From Vineibacter terrae (GTDB lineage: Bacteria; Pseudomonadota; Alphaproteobacteria; Reyranellales; Reyranellaceae), in contig NZ_VDUZ01000003.1 of the NCBI RefSeq assembly GCF_008039615.1, forward strand, positions 124,001 through 188,000: a stretch of 64,000 nt of DNA, given 5' to 3'. Positions 33,899 through 42,142 of this stretch are shown here, in pieces. Each line of letters opens with the position of its first letter. Within the stretch, counting starts at the first letter, position 1. The position numbers and the translations under genes were made by a program. The notes under the pieces are model-generated. The model saw only the letters and a program-made list of their open reading frames with translations, searched no databases and was not told where the DNA came from.

Positions 33899-33933
33899 GG
33901 ATGATAATTGACCCAGAATCGGGTATATCATCC
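33899..33933. promoter_or_regulatory. Candidate LysR operator between emrA and LysR gene
   Basis: GGATGATA (33899-33906) and TATCATCC (33926-33933) form a perfect 8-base inverted repeat, enclosing ACCCAGAATCGGGT (33911-33924), which has its own ACCC/GGGT dyad. It lies 23 bases before the LysR start and is unusually AT-rich. A LysR dimer pair bound here could control both divergent genes. Confidence 0.5.
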
Positions 33934-33956
33934 GGTCAGAGCGGATAATCGGACCC

Positions 33957-34874
33957 ATGGATCGGCTGACCAGCTTGACGGTGTTCACCCGTGTGGTCGA
34001 CAGCGGCGGCTTCTCGGCCGCGGCGCGGCGGCTGAACATGTCGGCGACGATGGTGAGCAGCCATGTGCAGGCGCTGGAGGACCACCTGGGAGCCCGGCTG
34101 CTGAATCGCACCACGCGCAAGGTGAGCCTGACCGAGGTCGGAAAGGTCTACTACGAGCGCTGCGTCCAGATCCTGGCCGAGCTCGAGGAGGCCGACCGTG
34201 TCGCCGGTGCCCTGCAGTCGATGCCGCGCGGCACGCTGCGCATCTACACCAACACGCACATCGTGCGTTTCCTGGCGCCGGTGATCACCGAGTTCTTGAC
34301 GCTCTATCCTGACGTATCGATCGAGCTCGGCATGGGCGAGCGCATGGTCGACCTGGTCGAGGAGGGCATCGATCTCGCCATCCGTACGCTGCAGCCGTCG
34401 GACGCCAGCCTGATCGTCCGCCGTTTGTCGCCGTGGCAGCACTTCCTGTGCGCGGCGCCCGCCTATCTGGAGAAGCACGGGATGCCGCAGCGTCTGGAGG
34501 ATCTCACGCGGCACAACTGCCTGCGCTACGCCTTCTATCCGTTCGGCGACGAGTGGCGCTTCATCGGCCCCGATGGGAAGCCCGCGGCCGTCCGGGTGTC
34601 GGGCAACCTGTTGAGCGCCAGCGGCGAGACGTTGCAGCACGTCGCGCTGGCGGGCCAGGGCCTGTTCCTGGCGCCAAGCTTCATCGCCGGCGAGGATCTG
34701 CGCGCCGGCCGCCTGGTTCACGTGTTGGAAGCCTATCGGCCCATGGAGTTCGCCATCAACGCGATCTACCCGCATCGCCACCATCTGTCGGCGAAGGTCC
34801 GCGCCTTCATCGACCTCGCGGCAGCGCGCTTCGCTGCTCATCGTCAGACACTGGCCCCCTACGTCGCGGCTTGA
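33957..34874 (+). CDS. LysR-family transcriptional regulator (probable emrAB regulator)
   Basis: A 305-residue LysR regulator. The HTH is MDRLTSLTVFTRVVDSGGFS followed by AAARRLNMSATMVSSHVQALEDHLGARLLNRT (residues 20-51), and RKVSLTEVGKVYYERC closes the DNA-binding domain. The effector domain spans about 90-295. This subfamily with the D-x-x-x-x-L-x-V-F opening often regulates adjacent efflux or redox genes. Divergence from emrA with a shared inverted repeat points to control of the efflux pair. The inducing compound is unknown. Confidence 0.9.
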   Translation: MDRLTSLTVFTRVVDSGGFSAAARRLNMSATMVSSHVQALEDHLGARLLNRTTRKVSLTEVGKVYYERCVQILAELEEADRVAGALQSMPRGTLRIYTNTHIVRFLAPVITEFLTLYPDVSIELGMGERMVDLVEEGIDLAIRTLQPSDASLIVRRLSPWQHFLCAAPAYLEKHGMPQRLEDLTRHNCLRYAFYPFGDEWRFIGPDGKPAAVRVSGNLLSASGETLQHVALAGQGLFLAPSFIAGEDLRAGRLVHVLEAYRPMEFAINAIYPHRHHLSAKVRAFIDLAAARFAAHRQTLAPYVAA

Positions 34875-34916
34875 ACGCGCCGCCTTCACGTCATTGCCGG
34901 GCGCCGCCGCTAAATC

Positions 34917-35696
34917 TCACGACGTCACGAACAGCGCCTTGAACATCGCCTGGAAGGCACGCGCCTGGAAATTGCGCCGCTCCGCCTCGTGGGTCATCTG
35001 CGCCGCCACGGCGCGGTGTTCGGCGGCGCGGTCCTCCAGGGGCATGCCGGCACGCGTGCCCGCCGACAGCTTGACCGCCTGCACCGAGAAGCGCGTGCCG
35101 AACGCCAGGTCCTGGCGCTGCAGGAACTTGCGCCACATATGGAGGTCGCTCCACACATCGGGCGGCGCCGGGCTCCATCCCGTCGGCAGGCAGCGATAGG
35201 CGCCGAGGCGGTATCCGGCGCAGGTCGGGCCGAAGAAGTTCCAGGCGCCTTCGCGCATGCGGCGCCGGATCTCGGGATCGGCCAGGTCGCCCATATGGAT
35301 GTCGACCGCGCCCTGCGGCGACAGCTCGGCCTGCAGCAGGTTGCCGAAATCGACCTTGTCCAGCAGCAGGGCGAGCTCCGCCAGGTGATCCGGGAACCAC
35401 AGATCGTCGTCGCCGATCTGGGCCACGAACCGGGATGCCGCCGCCGCCAGCACGGCATGGCGATGCGCCTCGCCATGGCGCTCGCCCTTCTCGAACGGCC
35501 GCACCACGACGCGCCGGTCGCGCGCGGCGTAGGCGCGCGCGCAATCGATGGTTTCGCGCGGCGCGCCGTCGCAGACCACGACGAGCTCGAAATCGGGCTC
35601 GGATTGCGCCAGCACGCTGTCGATCGCGAAGGGCAGCAGGTGCGGCGGCCGATGCACCGGCAGCAGCACCGTGAAGAGCGGCGCGGCTCGGCTCAT
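34917..35696 (-). CDS. Glycosyltransferase family 2 protein
   Basis: A 259-residue GT-A fold glycosyltransferase. The N-terminus FTVLLPVHRPPHLLPFAIDSVLAQ is the usual GT2 opening, VVVCDGAPRE the first acidic motif, and FVAQIGDDDLWFPDHL near 92-107 carries the DxD metal-binding site. It lacks membrane helices. Its start overlaps the stop of the Gfo/Idh gene by four bases (ATGA), so it is the last gene of a three-gene operon (epimerase-like cupin, sugar oxidoreductase, transferase). It probably adds a modified sugar to a surface glycan or secondary metabolite; donor and acceptor are unknown. Confidence 0.85.
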   Translation of the reverse strand: MSRAAPLFTVLLPVHRPPHLLPFAIDSVLAQSEPDFELVVVCDGAPRETIDCARAYAARDRRVVVRPFEKGERHGEAHRHAVLAAAASRFVAQIGDDDLWFPDHLAELALLLDKVDFGNLLQAELSPQGAVDIHMGDLADPEIRRRMREGAWNFFGPTCAGYRLGAYRCLPTGWSPAPPDVWSDLHMWRKFLQRQDLAFGTRFSVQAVKLSAGTRAGMPLEDRAAEHRAVAAQMTHEAERRNFQARAFQAMFKALFVTS

Positions 35697-36628
35697 GGCA
35701 GGCCGGCCAGGCGGCGCAGCGCGTGGATGCGCTCGACGATCATCAGGCCCTCGCGGGCGGAGGAGCGCGGCGGCGGTCCGCCGCGCAGATGCGCCACGAA
35801 CGCCTCGAGCTCCAGCAGCAGCGGCATCTCACCGCCGACGGCGATGTCGGTCGGCTTGGACGTCATCTCGCCCGGCACGCCCGCCGCCGTCAGGATGCGG
35901 TCGTCATAGGAATCGGGAAGCTGCGCGACGCCTTTGGTCCCGACCACGACGACGGCACGGCGCGACGTCGGATGGTGCGACGAAACCTCGATGGTGACCT
36001 GCGCGCTGCCCGGCCCGTCGTGCAGCACGGCGATCAGGTCGCTGCCGGGCCTGCCCGGAACGGTGCTGAAGGCCGCCTGCGCTGCCGGCAGCGCGCCCAG
36101 GATCTCGAGCACGATGCTGAGGTCGTGCGGCAGCAGGATCCAGACGGCATCGACGTCGCGATGCGGGTTGTCCCAGCCCAGCCGCAGGGTGCGCACGGCC
36201 AGGATCTCGCCCAGCGCGCCGGAGCGGGCCTGCTGCGCCAGCGCGCGGATACCGGGATGGTAGCGCCACTTGTCCATGACGAAGAGGCGGTCCGCCGCCT
36301 GCTCAACGAGGTGCCGCGCAGCGTCGACGTCGTTGGTCAGCGGCTTCTCGACGAAGATCGGCCGGTTGCGGGCAAGCAGCGCGGCGATGACCTGCGCATG
36401 GGTTGCCGTCGGCGTTGCGACCATGTAGCCGTCGACCTCCGGCAATGCCGACAGGTTCGCCTGCACCGACGCCGCCCCGGCCTCGGCGGCTGCTTGCCGG
36501 CTGGCGTCGCCGGGAACAGCGACGTGAACGGTCGCGCCCAGCGCGCGCAGGTCGCGGAATATGTGCCGCCCCCAGCGCCCGAAGCCGACCAGGCCGATCG
36601 CGGGCTGCGCGATGCCGCCGCCGTTCAC
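35693..36628 (-). CDS. Gfo/Idh/MocA-family sugar oxidoreductase
   Basis: A 311-residue NAD(P)-dependent oxidoreductase. The Rossmann motif GLVGFGRWGRHIFRDL lies at about residues 11-26, and the family signature EKPLTNDVDAARHL is near residue 91, with Lys as the presumed catalytic base. The central WRYHPGIRAL block is also typical. Such enzymes oxidise or reduce NDP-sugars, often the 3-keto step before a DegT aminotransferase. It overlaps genes on both sides by four bases. Together with the RmlC-like gene it suggests synthesis of a modified nucleotide sugar. Confidence 0.87.
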   Translation of the reverse strand: MNGGGIAQPAIGLVGFGRWGRHIFRDLRALGATVHVAVPGDASRQAAAEAGAASVQANLSALPEVDGYMVATPTATHAQVIAALLARNRPIFVEKPLTNDVDAARHLVEQAADRLFVMDKWRYHPGIRALAQQARSGALGEILAVRTLRLGWDNPHRDVDAVWILLPHDLSIVLEILGALPAAQAAFSTVPGRPGSDLIAVLHDGPGSAQVTIEVSSHHPTSRRAVVVVGTKGVAQLPDSYDDRILTAAGVPGEMTSKPTDIAVGGEMPLLLELEAFVAHLRGGPPPRSSAREGLMIVERIHALRRLAGLP

Positions 36629-37182
36629 CTTGATGCTCCGGACGCCAGCGCGTCATGCCGTGCGCGATATGCTTCGCACATCTGCAGATAGCTGCCGGCC
36701 ATGCGGTCACGTGCCGACAGGCGAGGGGAGCCGGTGGGCCACGCCAATTCAAGCTCCTGGCAATCGAACCGGCAGCCGAGCTCGTCCTGCGGGTTCCAAT
36801 AGGCGGAAACGGCATACACATGCAGCGACGCCACCGGAAAGTAGAACCCATGGCAGATGCCGGGCGGAATGGTGATGGCGCGCGGCGCCGCGGCCTCGAG
36901 CGTCAGCAGGCGCGAGCAGCCGCGGGTCGGGCTTGACGGCCGGATGTCGTGCAGGCCCAGGACCATGACGCCGGACAGCACCACGAGGTAATCGTGATGC
37001 GTGGCATGCACGTGCACGCCGCGCAGCACACCCGCCACGCTGTGCACGGCGTTCCACTGCACGGCCGCGCAGCCGATCGACCATTCCTCGCGAAAGATCT
37101 CGGTGAAGACGCCGCGATCATCGGCATGCGGCGTCAATGGCTGGATGCGGATGCCGTCGGGCAAATCCTCGTTGCTGATCAT
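36625..37182 (-). CDS. RmlC-like cupin (dTDP-4-keto-sugar 3,5-epimerase family)
   Basis: A 185-residue cupin related to RmlC sugar epimerases. DDRGVFTEIFREEW (about 26-39) and VAGVLRGVHVHATHHDYLVV (about 55-74) match the family's RGLHxQ region. AITIPPGICHGFYFP near 106-120 is the second cupin motif, and VSAYWNPQDELG parallels the C-terminal block. The Gln of RGLHxQ is His here, so isomerisation by a QdtA-like 3,4-ketoisomerase is an alternative to epimerisation. No good ribosome site precedes the ATG; upstream sequence in the same frame is implausible as protein. It is the first gene of the sugar operon. Confidence 0.75.
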   Translation of the reverse strand: MISNEDLPDGIRIQPLTPHADDRGVFTEIFREEWSIGCAAVQWNAVHSVAGVLRGVHVHATHHDYLVVLSGVMVLGLHDIRPSSPTRGCSRLLTLEAAAPRAITIPPGICHGFYFPVASLHVYAVSAYWNPQDELGCRFDCQELELAWPTGSPRLSARDRMAGSYLQMCEAYRARHDALASGASR

Positions 37183-37764
37183 CGGAACTGTCGATTCTCC
37201 CGCCCGGCATTCCGGGAACACAAGCAAGCTACACGCCCCGGCCGGGAACCGGCAGGGCTGCCGTTCAATGACAGCACGGCTCGCCCGAGGGAAGCGGCAT
37301 GAGCGTGAGGAAAAGTCGATCGGCGTGCAGGAAACTGATCCACGATGGCCCCGATTCCAGCCCGTCATCCTACGCCCCATCTGCCATCCCGAGCACTACC
37401 TGTCATCCCGAGCGTAGCGAGGGATCTTCTGCGAATGGCGCACCGTGCGTCTTCCGCGGGAGATCTCTCGCTACGCTCGGGATGACAGCGCTCGGCTGGC
37501 AGGAACGCCGCGACACGAGTTGAGTCACCGGCCCTTGATACAGCTTTATGTACCAGCACGGATTCCTGGTGTATGATCTGCGCGCTTCGGGTGGCGCTGT
37601 CCGATGAAGCACCCGTTGCGTGCATGATGAGATTCCGAGGTTCCCGGAAGGCAAGGGCATGACCCGTGCCGGCTGCGCGATCAGCCATGTCTGACGGCTG
37701 CGATATGTCGGCTGCAGCGCCCGGACCGACGGACCTGCCGGTATCGCGATCGAGGGAGCACGCC
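37183..37764. repeat. Intergenic region with a full family A repeat
   Basis: Divergent gap between the sugar operon and the unknown gene. A complete family A hairpin lies at 37402-37486, preceded at 37384 by a partial copy of its own left end (CCATCCCGAGC). The stretch at 37530-37580 is AT-richer and likely holds the promoter of the rightward gene, but no convincing -35/-10 pair was fixed. Confidence 0.75.
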
Positions 37765-38403
37765 ATGGCTACGTCCTTTCCCAAACCGCCCGGACCGCAA
37801 GGGCGGCGCCCACCAACGATCATGCACAGCGCCGGCATCGCCGTGCAGATCGGCACGGTGCCGCCGGTGATCACGCGGCAGGGCCGCTTTAAGTGGCCGG
37901 TGCGCTTCAGGCTGGCCAGCGCCGCGCCGCAGGACGGATGGATCATCCAGAAGATCACCGCGACGACATGCACGTTCGTGCAGAGGAAGGAGGACGAGGT
38001 CGAAGGGCGCTTCGAAGTCTGGGACGGCCAGCAGTGGCTGCCAAGGCTGGACCCGGCCGTGCAGTACTGGGAGGCCTGGCAGGTGCGCAAGGACACCGAC
38101 GTCGTCGATCATGGCAACCGGCTCACCGACTACGACGACGAGTACGAGCAGGAAGGGACCGCCAACTCGCGCGGACTGGTCAAGGTCGAAGGCTGGGCGA
38201 AGTTCTATCTCGGCAATCTGCCGGGCAATTTCCTGAGGCCCCACCCGCGCACGCGGGCATTGGCCCTCATGTCGACCGATATGCGTCCGGTCTTCTGGAG
38301 CGAAACAGGGGCCACCAAGCACGATCTGATGATCCGGTGGAGCCCTGACGGCGCGACATGCATCACCTATTCGCCCGGCAAGGGCGGTCCGTACAAGGCG
38401 TAG
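37765..38403 (+). CDS. Hypothetical protein, family not recognised
   Basis: A 212-residue protein with no family I can name. The ATG with GAGGGAGC upstream was chosen; an open frame 33 codons further upstream has no ribosome site. It lacks a signal peptide and membrane helices. After a Pro-rich start it has a Trp/Tyr-rich middle (WIIQKITATTCTFVQRK, LDPAVQYWEAWQV near 110-122), a short acidic run (DYDDEYEQEG) and a C-terminal block LMIRWSPDGATCITY. The composition suggests a beta-rich globular or binding protein. It is transcribed alone toward the convergent PhnM gene, nine bases from stop to stop. Confidence 0.65.
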   Translation: MATSFPKPPGPQGRRPPTIMHSAGIAVQIGTVPPVITRQGRFKWPVRFRLASAAPQDGWIIQKITATTCTFVQRKEDEVEGRFEVWDGQQWLPRLDPAVQYWEAWQVRKDTDVVDHGNRLTDYDDEYEQEGTANSRGLVKVEGWAKFYLGNLPGNFLRPHPRTRALALMSTDMRPVFWSETGATKHDLMIRWSPDGATCITYSPGKGGPYKA

Positions 38404-38412
38404 GGTCGCTGC

Positions 38413-39582
38413 TCACGCCGCCAGCGTGTCGGCGCGGCGGTCGTGATGCACGATACGGCCGGCCACGACCGTGGCGACGACCCGCGGCCATTGCCCATCG
38501 CGCGCGTCCACCAGGATGAGGTCGGCGCGCCGGCCGGGCTGCAGCGTGCCGCGGTCGCGCAGTCCCGCGGCGCGGGCCGGCTGCGCCGACACCAGCGGCC
38601 AGAACCGGCCGACATCGCTGCCATGGTCGCGCGCCAGGCGGAACGGCGCGTGCAGCAGGGCAGGGTAGTAGTAGTCCGAGGTCAGCACGTCGCAGATCCC
38701 GTCGCCGATCAGCGCCGCCGCCGACACGCCGCCCAGGTGGCTGCCGCCGCGCACGACATTGGGCGCGCCCATCAGCACGTGATCGCCGGTGGCGCGCGCG
38801 GCCTGCGCCGTTTCCCGGTTCTTGGGGAACTCGCACAGCGTGCAGCCCAGCGCGTGGAGCGCGGCGCGCTGCGCCGGCGTCTCGTCGTCATGGCTGGCCA
38901 GTGGCACACCGAGCCGGCCGGCATGCCCGGCCAGCGTCGCGATCGCCGCCGGCACCGCGCCGTGGCGCGCGCCGACCGAGCGCAGCAGGTCGCGGAACGC
39001 CGTCACGGTGGTGCCGCCGCGTTCGGCGTATTTCAGCAATGTCGCGGCATCGTCCAGCCGGGCCAGCATCGGCGGCGTGTGGTCGTTGAAGGCCAGCAGA
39101 TGGATGCGGCCGGCATCGAGCCATTGCATTACGTCGGGCACGACGTCGAGATTGTAGGTCTCCCAGCGCAGGTGCAGGCGGGTGTCGCAGGCCAGCTGCG
39201 GCCGCAGCCGGTCGAGGGCCTCGGCCATGGCGTGCGCCCGCTCGGTGCCGCGCAGCCCCGGCTCCCACGACCATGTGAGCCCGTGATAGGCGGTCGTCAC
39301 GCCGTTGGCGGCGAGCTGCCGGTCGGTGTCCAGCAGCGCCAGGTCGTCGGCGAAGAACACGCCCGGCCGCGGCATGAGCTGGCGCTCGAAGGCATCGCCG
39401 TGCAGGTCGATGATGCCGGGCAGGGCCAGCAGGCCATCGAAGCGCAGCTCGCGCACGCCGGCTGCCGGGGCATCGATGTCGGCGATCACGTCGCCATCGA
39501 TGCCCAGCGCCGTGTCGGCGGCGAGGCCGTCGTCCACAAGGGCGTGCACGCCCACGATACGCCACCGCTGCTGCATGGCCAT
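38413..39582 (-). CDS. phnM: PhnM-like amidohydrolase (ribose 1-methylphosphonate 5-triphosphate diphosphatase family)
   Basis: A 389-residue metal-dependent hydrolase of the PhnM family, which in phosphonate catabolism removes pyrophosphate from ribose 1-methylphosphonate 5-triphosphate. The signature IIDLHGDAFERQLMPRPGV lies near residue 52-70, followed by HLRWETYN, LASHDDETPAQ, MGAPNVVRGGSHLGG and DVLTSDYYYPALLHAP, all typical of PhnM. Two in-frame starts exist; the second (39576) has the better-spaced GGAGG. No phnGHIJKLN or phosphonate transport genes are in view, so it is either an isolated PhnM or a relative with another substrate. It follows the LLM oxidoreductase gene by 86 bases. 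Confidence 0.8.
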   Translation of the reverse strand: MAMQQRWRIVGVHALVDDGLAADTALGIDGDVIADIDAPAAGVRELRFDGLLALPGIIDLHGDAFERQLMPRPGVFFADDLALLDTDRQLAANGVTTAYHGLTWSWEPGLRGTERAHAMAEALDRLRPQLACDTRLHLRWETYNLDVVPDVMQWLDAGRIHLLAFNDHTPPMLARLDDAATLLKYAERGGTTVTAFRDLLRSVGARHGAVPAAIATLAGHAGRLGVPLASHDDETPAQRAALHALGCTLCEFPKNRETAQAARATGDHVLMGAPNVVRGGSHLGGVSAAALIGDGICDVLTSDYYYPALLHAPFRLARDHGSDVGRFWPLVSAQPARAAGLRDRGTLQPGRRADLILVDARDGQWPRVVATVVAGRIVHHDRRADTLAA

Positions 39583-39668
39583 TGTCCTCCGCCGCGCCCA
39601 CCTAGCGGCTGTCTGTGACGGATCGATGACGGCGGTGTGAAAGCCTGTGGAGAGCGGCAGCGCCGGCT

Positions 39669-40826
39669 CTATTCCGCCGCCATCCTGGCGCCGGCGAAGG
39701 CCGGCATCACGTCGTGGGCGAAGCGGCGCAGCTGGTCCTTGAACTCGGCCGGCGACAGGCCCTCGGCCCAATGGATCATGAAATCCTCCAGCCCGGGATA
39801 TTTCGCCTCGATCGAGCGGATGCCGTCGGTCACCTCGGCAGGCGTGCCGCAGAACCAGGCCTTCTGCTTCACGCCCTCGCGGATGGTCGGGATCGATGCC
39901 GGCGCGCCCGGGGTGCCCCAGGTGCGGCCGTGCTCGTCGGCGTAGCGCACGAAGCCGAACGGCGCGAACCACTTGTAGCGTTCGTCATGCGCCGGCTCGA
40001 CGCGCCGGATCGCTTCCTCCTGGCTGCCGGCAAGATAGAGGCCGGCGCCCCAGATCACGTCCTGGCCCAGCGTCTTGGGCCGGCCATGGCGGGCGCAGGC
40101 ATCGTGGTAGGCGCGCACGACGTCGTCCAGGATCTTCTCGCCGTTCAGCGTCACCATGGCCTTGAGCCCGTGGCGCGCCATCATGTCGATGGTCTTGCCG
40201 CTGGCGATCGGCATCCAGACCTCGACCGGCAGGTGCTTGGGCCGCGGCACCACCGTGATCTCCTTCAGGCGGTAGCCGCGGTAGTCGACCGGCGGCGGGC
40301 ACTCGAAGTACTTGCCCTTGAAGTGGAACGACTCCTCGTTGAAGCACTTCAGCAGCAGCTCGAGCTGCTCCTCGAAGTAGGCGCGGTTGGCCTCGGCATC
40401 GAGCAGAGGGGCGCCGAAGGTCTCGACCTCGCGGCTGTGGTAGCCGCGGCCGACGCCCATGATGATCCGCCCGTCGGTGACGATGTCGGCCATCGCGTAG
40501 TCCTCGGCCAGGCGGATCGGGTGCCACATCGGCAGCACGTTGAAGGCGCAGCCGAACTTCAGCCGCTTGGTCTGCGTCGCCAGCCACAGGCCGAGCTGCA
40601 CCAGGTTGGGCAGGCACTCGTAACCTTCGTGCTGGAAGTGATGCTCGGCCGTCCACAGCGCGTGGTAGCCCAGCTCGTCCATGGTGCGCGCCACGTCGCG
40701 CGCGGTCTCGAAGACCTCGCTCAGGCGCTGGTTGTCATAGCGGCGGTCGTTGGCCGGCGTGCCGCCGAGGCCGACATGGTCGAGATTGACCTGGCCGACA
40801 TAGAGGACATGGAAACGCTTGATCAC
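39669..40826 (-). CDS. LLM-class flavin-dependent oxidoreductase (bacterial luciferase-like)
   Basis: A 385-residue luciferase-like monooxygenase. After FHVLYVGQVNLDHVGLGG come ELGYHALWTAEHHFQHEG (about 53-70), LKFGCAFNVLPMWHPIRLAEDYA (about 90-112) and GRIIMGVGRGYHSREVETFG (about 118-137), the standard blocks of the flavin-dependent alkane or aromatic monooxygenase branch. The GTG start has GGGAGG seven bases upstream; frames open further upstream cross a repeat and are noncoding. It may form an operon with the PhnM-like gene. Flavin is presumably supplied by a separate reductase. Confidence 0.87.
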   Translation of the reverse strand: MIKRFHVLYVGQVNLDHVGLGGTPANDRRYDNQRLSEVFETARDVARTMDELGYHALWTAEHHFQHEGYECLPNLVQLGLWLATQTKRLKFGCAFNVLPMWHPIRLAEDYAMADIVTDGRIIMGVGRGYHSREVETFGAPLLDAEANRAYFEEQLELLLKCFNEESFHFKGKYFECPPPVDYRGYRLKEITVVPRPKHLPVEVWMPIASGKTIDMMARHGLKAMVTLNGEKILDDVVRAYHDACARHGRPKTLGQDVIWGAGLYLAGSQEEAIRRVEPAHDERYKWFAPFGFVRYADEHGRTWGTPGAPASIPTIREGVKQKAWFCGTPAEVTDGIRSIEAKYPGLEDFMIHWAEGLSPAEFKDQLRRFAHDVMPAFAGARMAAE

Positions 40827-41054
40827 GAGCCATCCTCCCTTTGCATGGCGGAAAATATAGGGCGCCGCTTCGACCGTCGTCGAGTGGCGCCCGCGGACCG
40901 CGATGTCCGCTTTTGTCCCGATTTGCCCTCTGCGCGACGTCCGGCTGCACGGCAAAGTCTCTCGGGATGAGCATGACACAGCGTTCACAAGGACGATTGC
41001 GGACCCGCCGCGCCGCGCCTCCAATATCTTGCAGCGCCGGCCGCTGACATATCT

Positions 41055-41139
41055 GTCATCCCGAGCGCAGCGAGGGATCTCCTGCGAATGGCGCACCGTG
41101 CGTCCTTCGCAAGAGATCCCTCGCTGCGCTCGGGATGAC
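41055..41139. repeat. Family A repeat, full length
   Basis: A complete 85-base copy, from GTCATCCCGAGCGCAGCGAG to CTCGCTGCGCTCGGGATGAC, in the 433-base gap between the luciferase-like gene and the divergent DUF3311 gene. Apart from this repeat and the hairpin at 41225-41242 the gap shows no gene. Confidence 0.85.
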
Positions 41140-41224
41140 AGTCACGACTCACGACCCTCGACGGTTTGCGCCGGCGCAATGTTTCCCGGCAGGGCGGGCC
41201 GGGCGGCCCCCTCCTAGTGTGCGC

Positions 41225-41242
41225 AGGACGGTAAGCCGTCCT
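41225..41242 (+). promoter_or_regulatory. Leader hairpin before the DUF3311 gene
   Basis: AGGACGG (41225-41231) and CCGTCCT (41236-41242) pair perfectly around a TAAG loop. The TGAGGAG ribosome site follows directly at 41246-41252. In the transcript the stem would sit just upstream of the site and could affect translation or 5' stability. Confidence 0.4.
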
Positions 41243-41259
41243 TCCTGAGGAGACATTCC

Positions 41260-41505
41260 ATGCCGACATTCACAGGCAAAGAGCGCCGGCCGAGCGCATG
41301 GTGGCTGCTGCTGCTTCTCGTGCCGTTCGGCGTCGTGCTGTCCGGCCCGGTTTCGAACCCGGCCGATCCGGCGATGTGGGGCATCCCGGTCGCCGTCTGG
41401 CTCCAGGCCCTGTGGGTTCTTGCCACGACGCTGATGGCGGGCCTGCTCTACGCCGGGCTCAGTCCGCGACCTGTGCCGATCCGGGGACGCAAGCGCGCCC
41501 GGTGA
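41260..41505 (+). CDS. DUF3311-like small membrane protein
   Basis: An 81-residue protein with two membrane helices: SAWWLLLLLVPFGVVLSG (about 12-29) and AVWLQALWVLATTLMAGLLYAGL (about 45-67). The loop PVSNPADPAMWGIPVAVW resembles the N-x-x-P-x-x-x-G-x-P motif of DUF3311 proteins, which normally accompany a sodium:solute symporter as a small subunit. No such symporter is encoded here; instead the PAS gene starts four bases after its stop. TGAGGAG lies upstream of the ATG. Confidence 0.65.
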   Translation: MPTFTGKERRPSAWWLLLLLVPFGVVLSGPVSNPADPAMWGIPVAVWLQALWVLATTLMAGLLYAGLSPRPVPIRGRKRAR

Positions 41506-41509
41506 GGCC

Positions 41510-41992
41510 ATGACCCCCGACGTCGACCGGTTCTACCGGACCCTCGCCTGCGAGGCGGCCGATGCCATCATCTATGCCGACGCCGAAGGCCGGATCGGCT
41601 TCTGGAACAAGGGAGCGGAGCGGGTCTTCGGCTTCTCGGCAGCGGAGGCCATGGGCCAACCGCTCGACATCATCATCCCGCAGAACCTGCGGGAACGGCA
41701 CCGCCTCGGCTACACCGGGACGGTGCAAAGCGGCAAGACGCGCTATGGCGCCGGCGATCTGCTCGCGGTCCCGGCCCAGCGCAAGGACGGCACGCGCATC
41801 TCGGTCGAGTTCACCATCCTGCCGTTCCGCGACCGGACCGGCCGGATACTGGGCATCGCGGCCATCCTGCGGGACGTCACCAAGCGGTTCGAGGAGATGA
41901 AGGCCTTGCGTCGGGCGGCTGCCGCCAGGCAGGCGCCGCAGCCCGATAGCCGCAGGGCCGTGGTCGCACCGTGCGAAGAGAGGGCGCGATGA
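41510..41992 (+). CDS. PAS-domain sensor protein
   Basis: A 160-residue protein consisting almost only of one PAS domain (about 10-130). ADAIIYADAEGRIGFWNKGAERVFGFSAAEAMGQPL is the classic PAS opening, and EFTILPFRDRTGRILGIAAILRDVT its end. There is no kinase, cyclase or output domain; the C-terminal 30 residues are basic and Ala/Arg-rich. Single PAS proteins can bind haem or flavin or act through protein contacts; which applies is unknown. It is coupled to the DUF3311 gene and followed by a terminator and the convergent Crp/Fnr gene. Confidence 0.85.
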   Translation: MTPDVDRFYRTLACEAADAIIYADAEGRIGFWNKGAERVFGFSAAEAMGQPLDIIIPQNLRERHRLGYTGTVQSGKTRYGAGDLLAVPAQRKDGTRISVEFTILPFRDRTGRILGIAAILRDVTKRFEEMKALRRAAAARQAPQPDSRRAVVAPCEERAR

Positions 41993-42059
41993 TGGATCTG
42001 CGCGAACCGTAAGCTGCCACTTGGCGTGGTTCCTCGCTCTCCCGAGGAGCTCGCAGCCC

Positions 42060-42121
42060 TGCCGGAGCGTGTCGGCCAGGCCTCACCCCGCCGCTACGCC
42101 GTGCCGCTCCGGCATTTTTTT
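42060..42121 (+). terminator. Rho-independent terminator after PAS gene
   Basis: TGCCGGAGCG (42060-42069) pairs with CGCTCCGGCA (42105-42114) and is followed by seven T residues (42115-42121). The loop is long (35 bases) and may hold a further small stem. It ends the DUF3311/PAS transcript and is one of very few T-tract terminators I could find in the window. Confidence 0.75.
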
Positions 42122-42142
42122 CCGGGCTGACGCCGAGGATCG

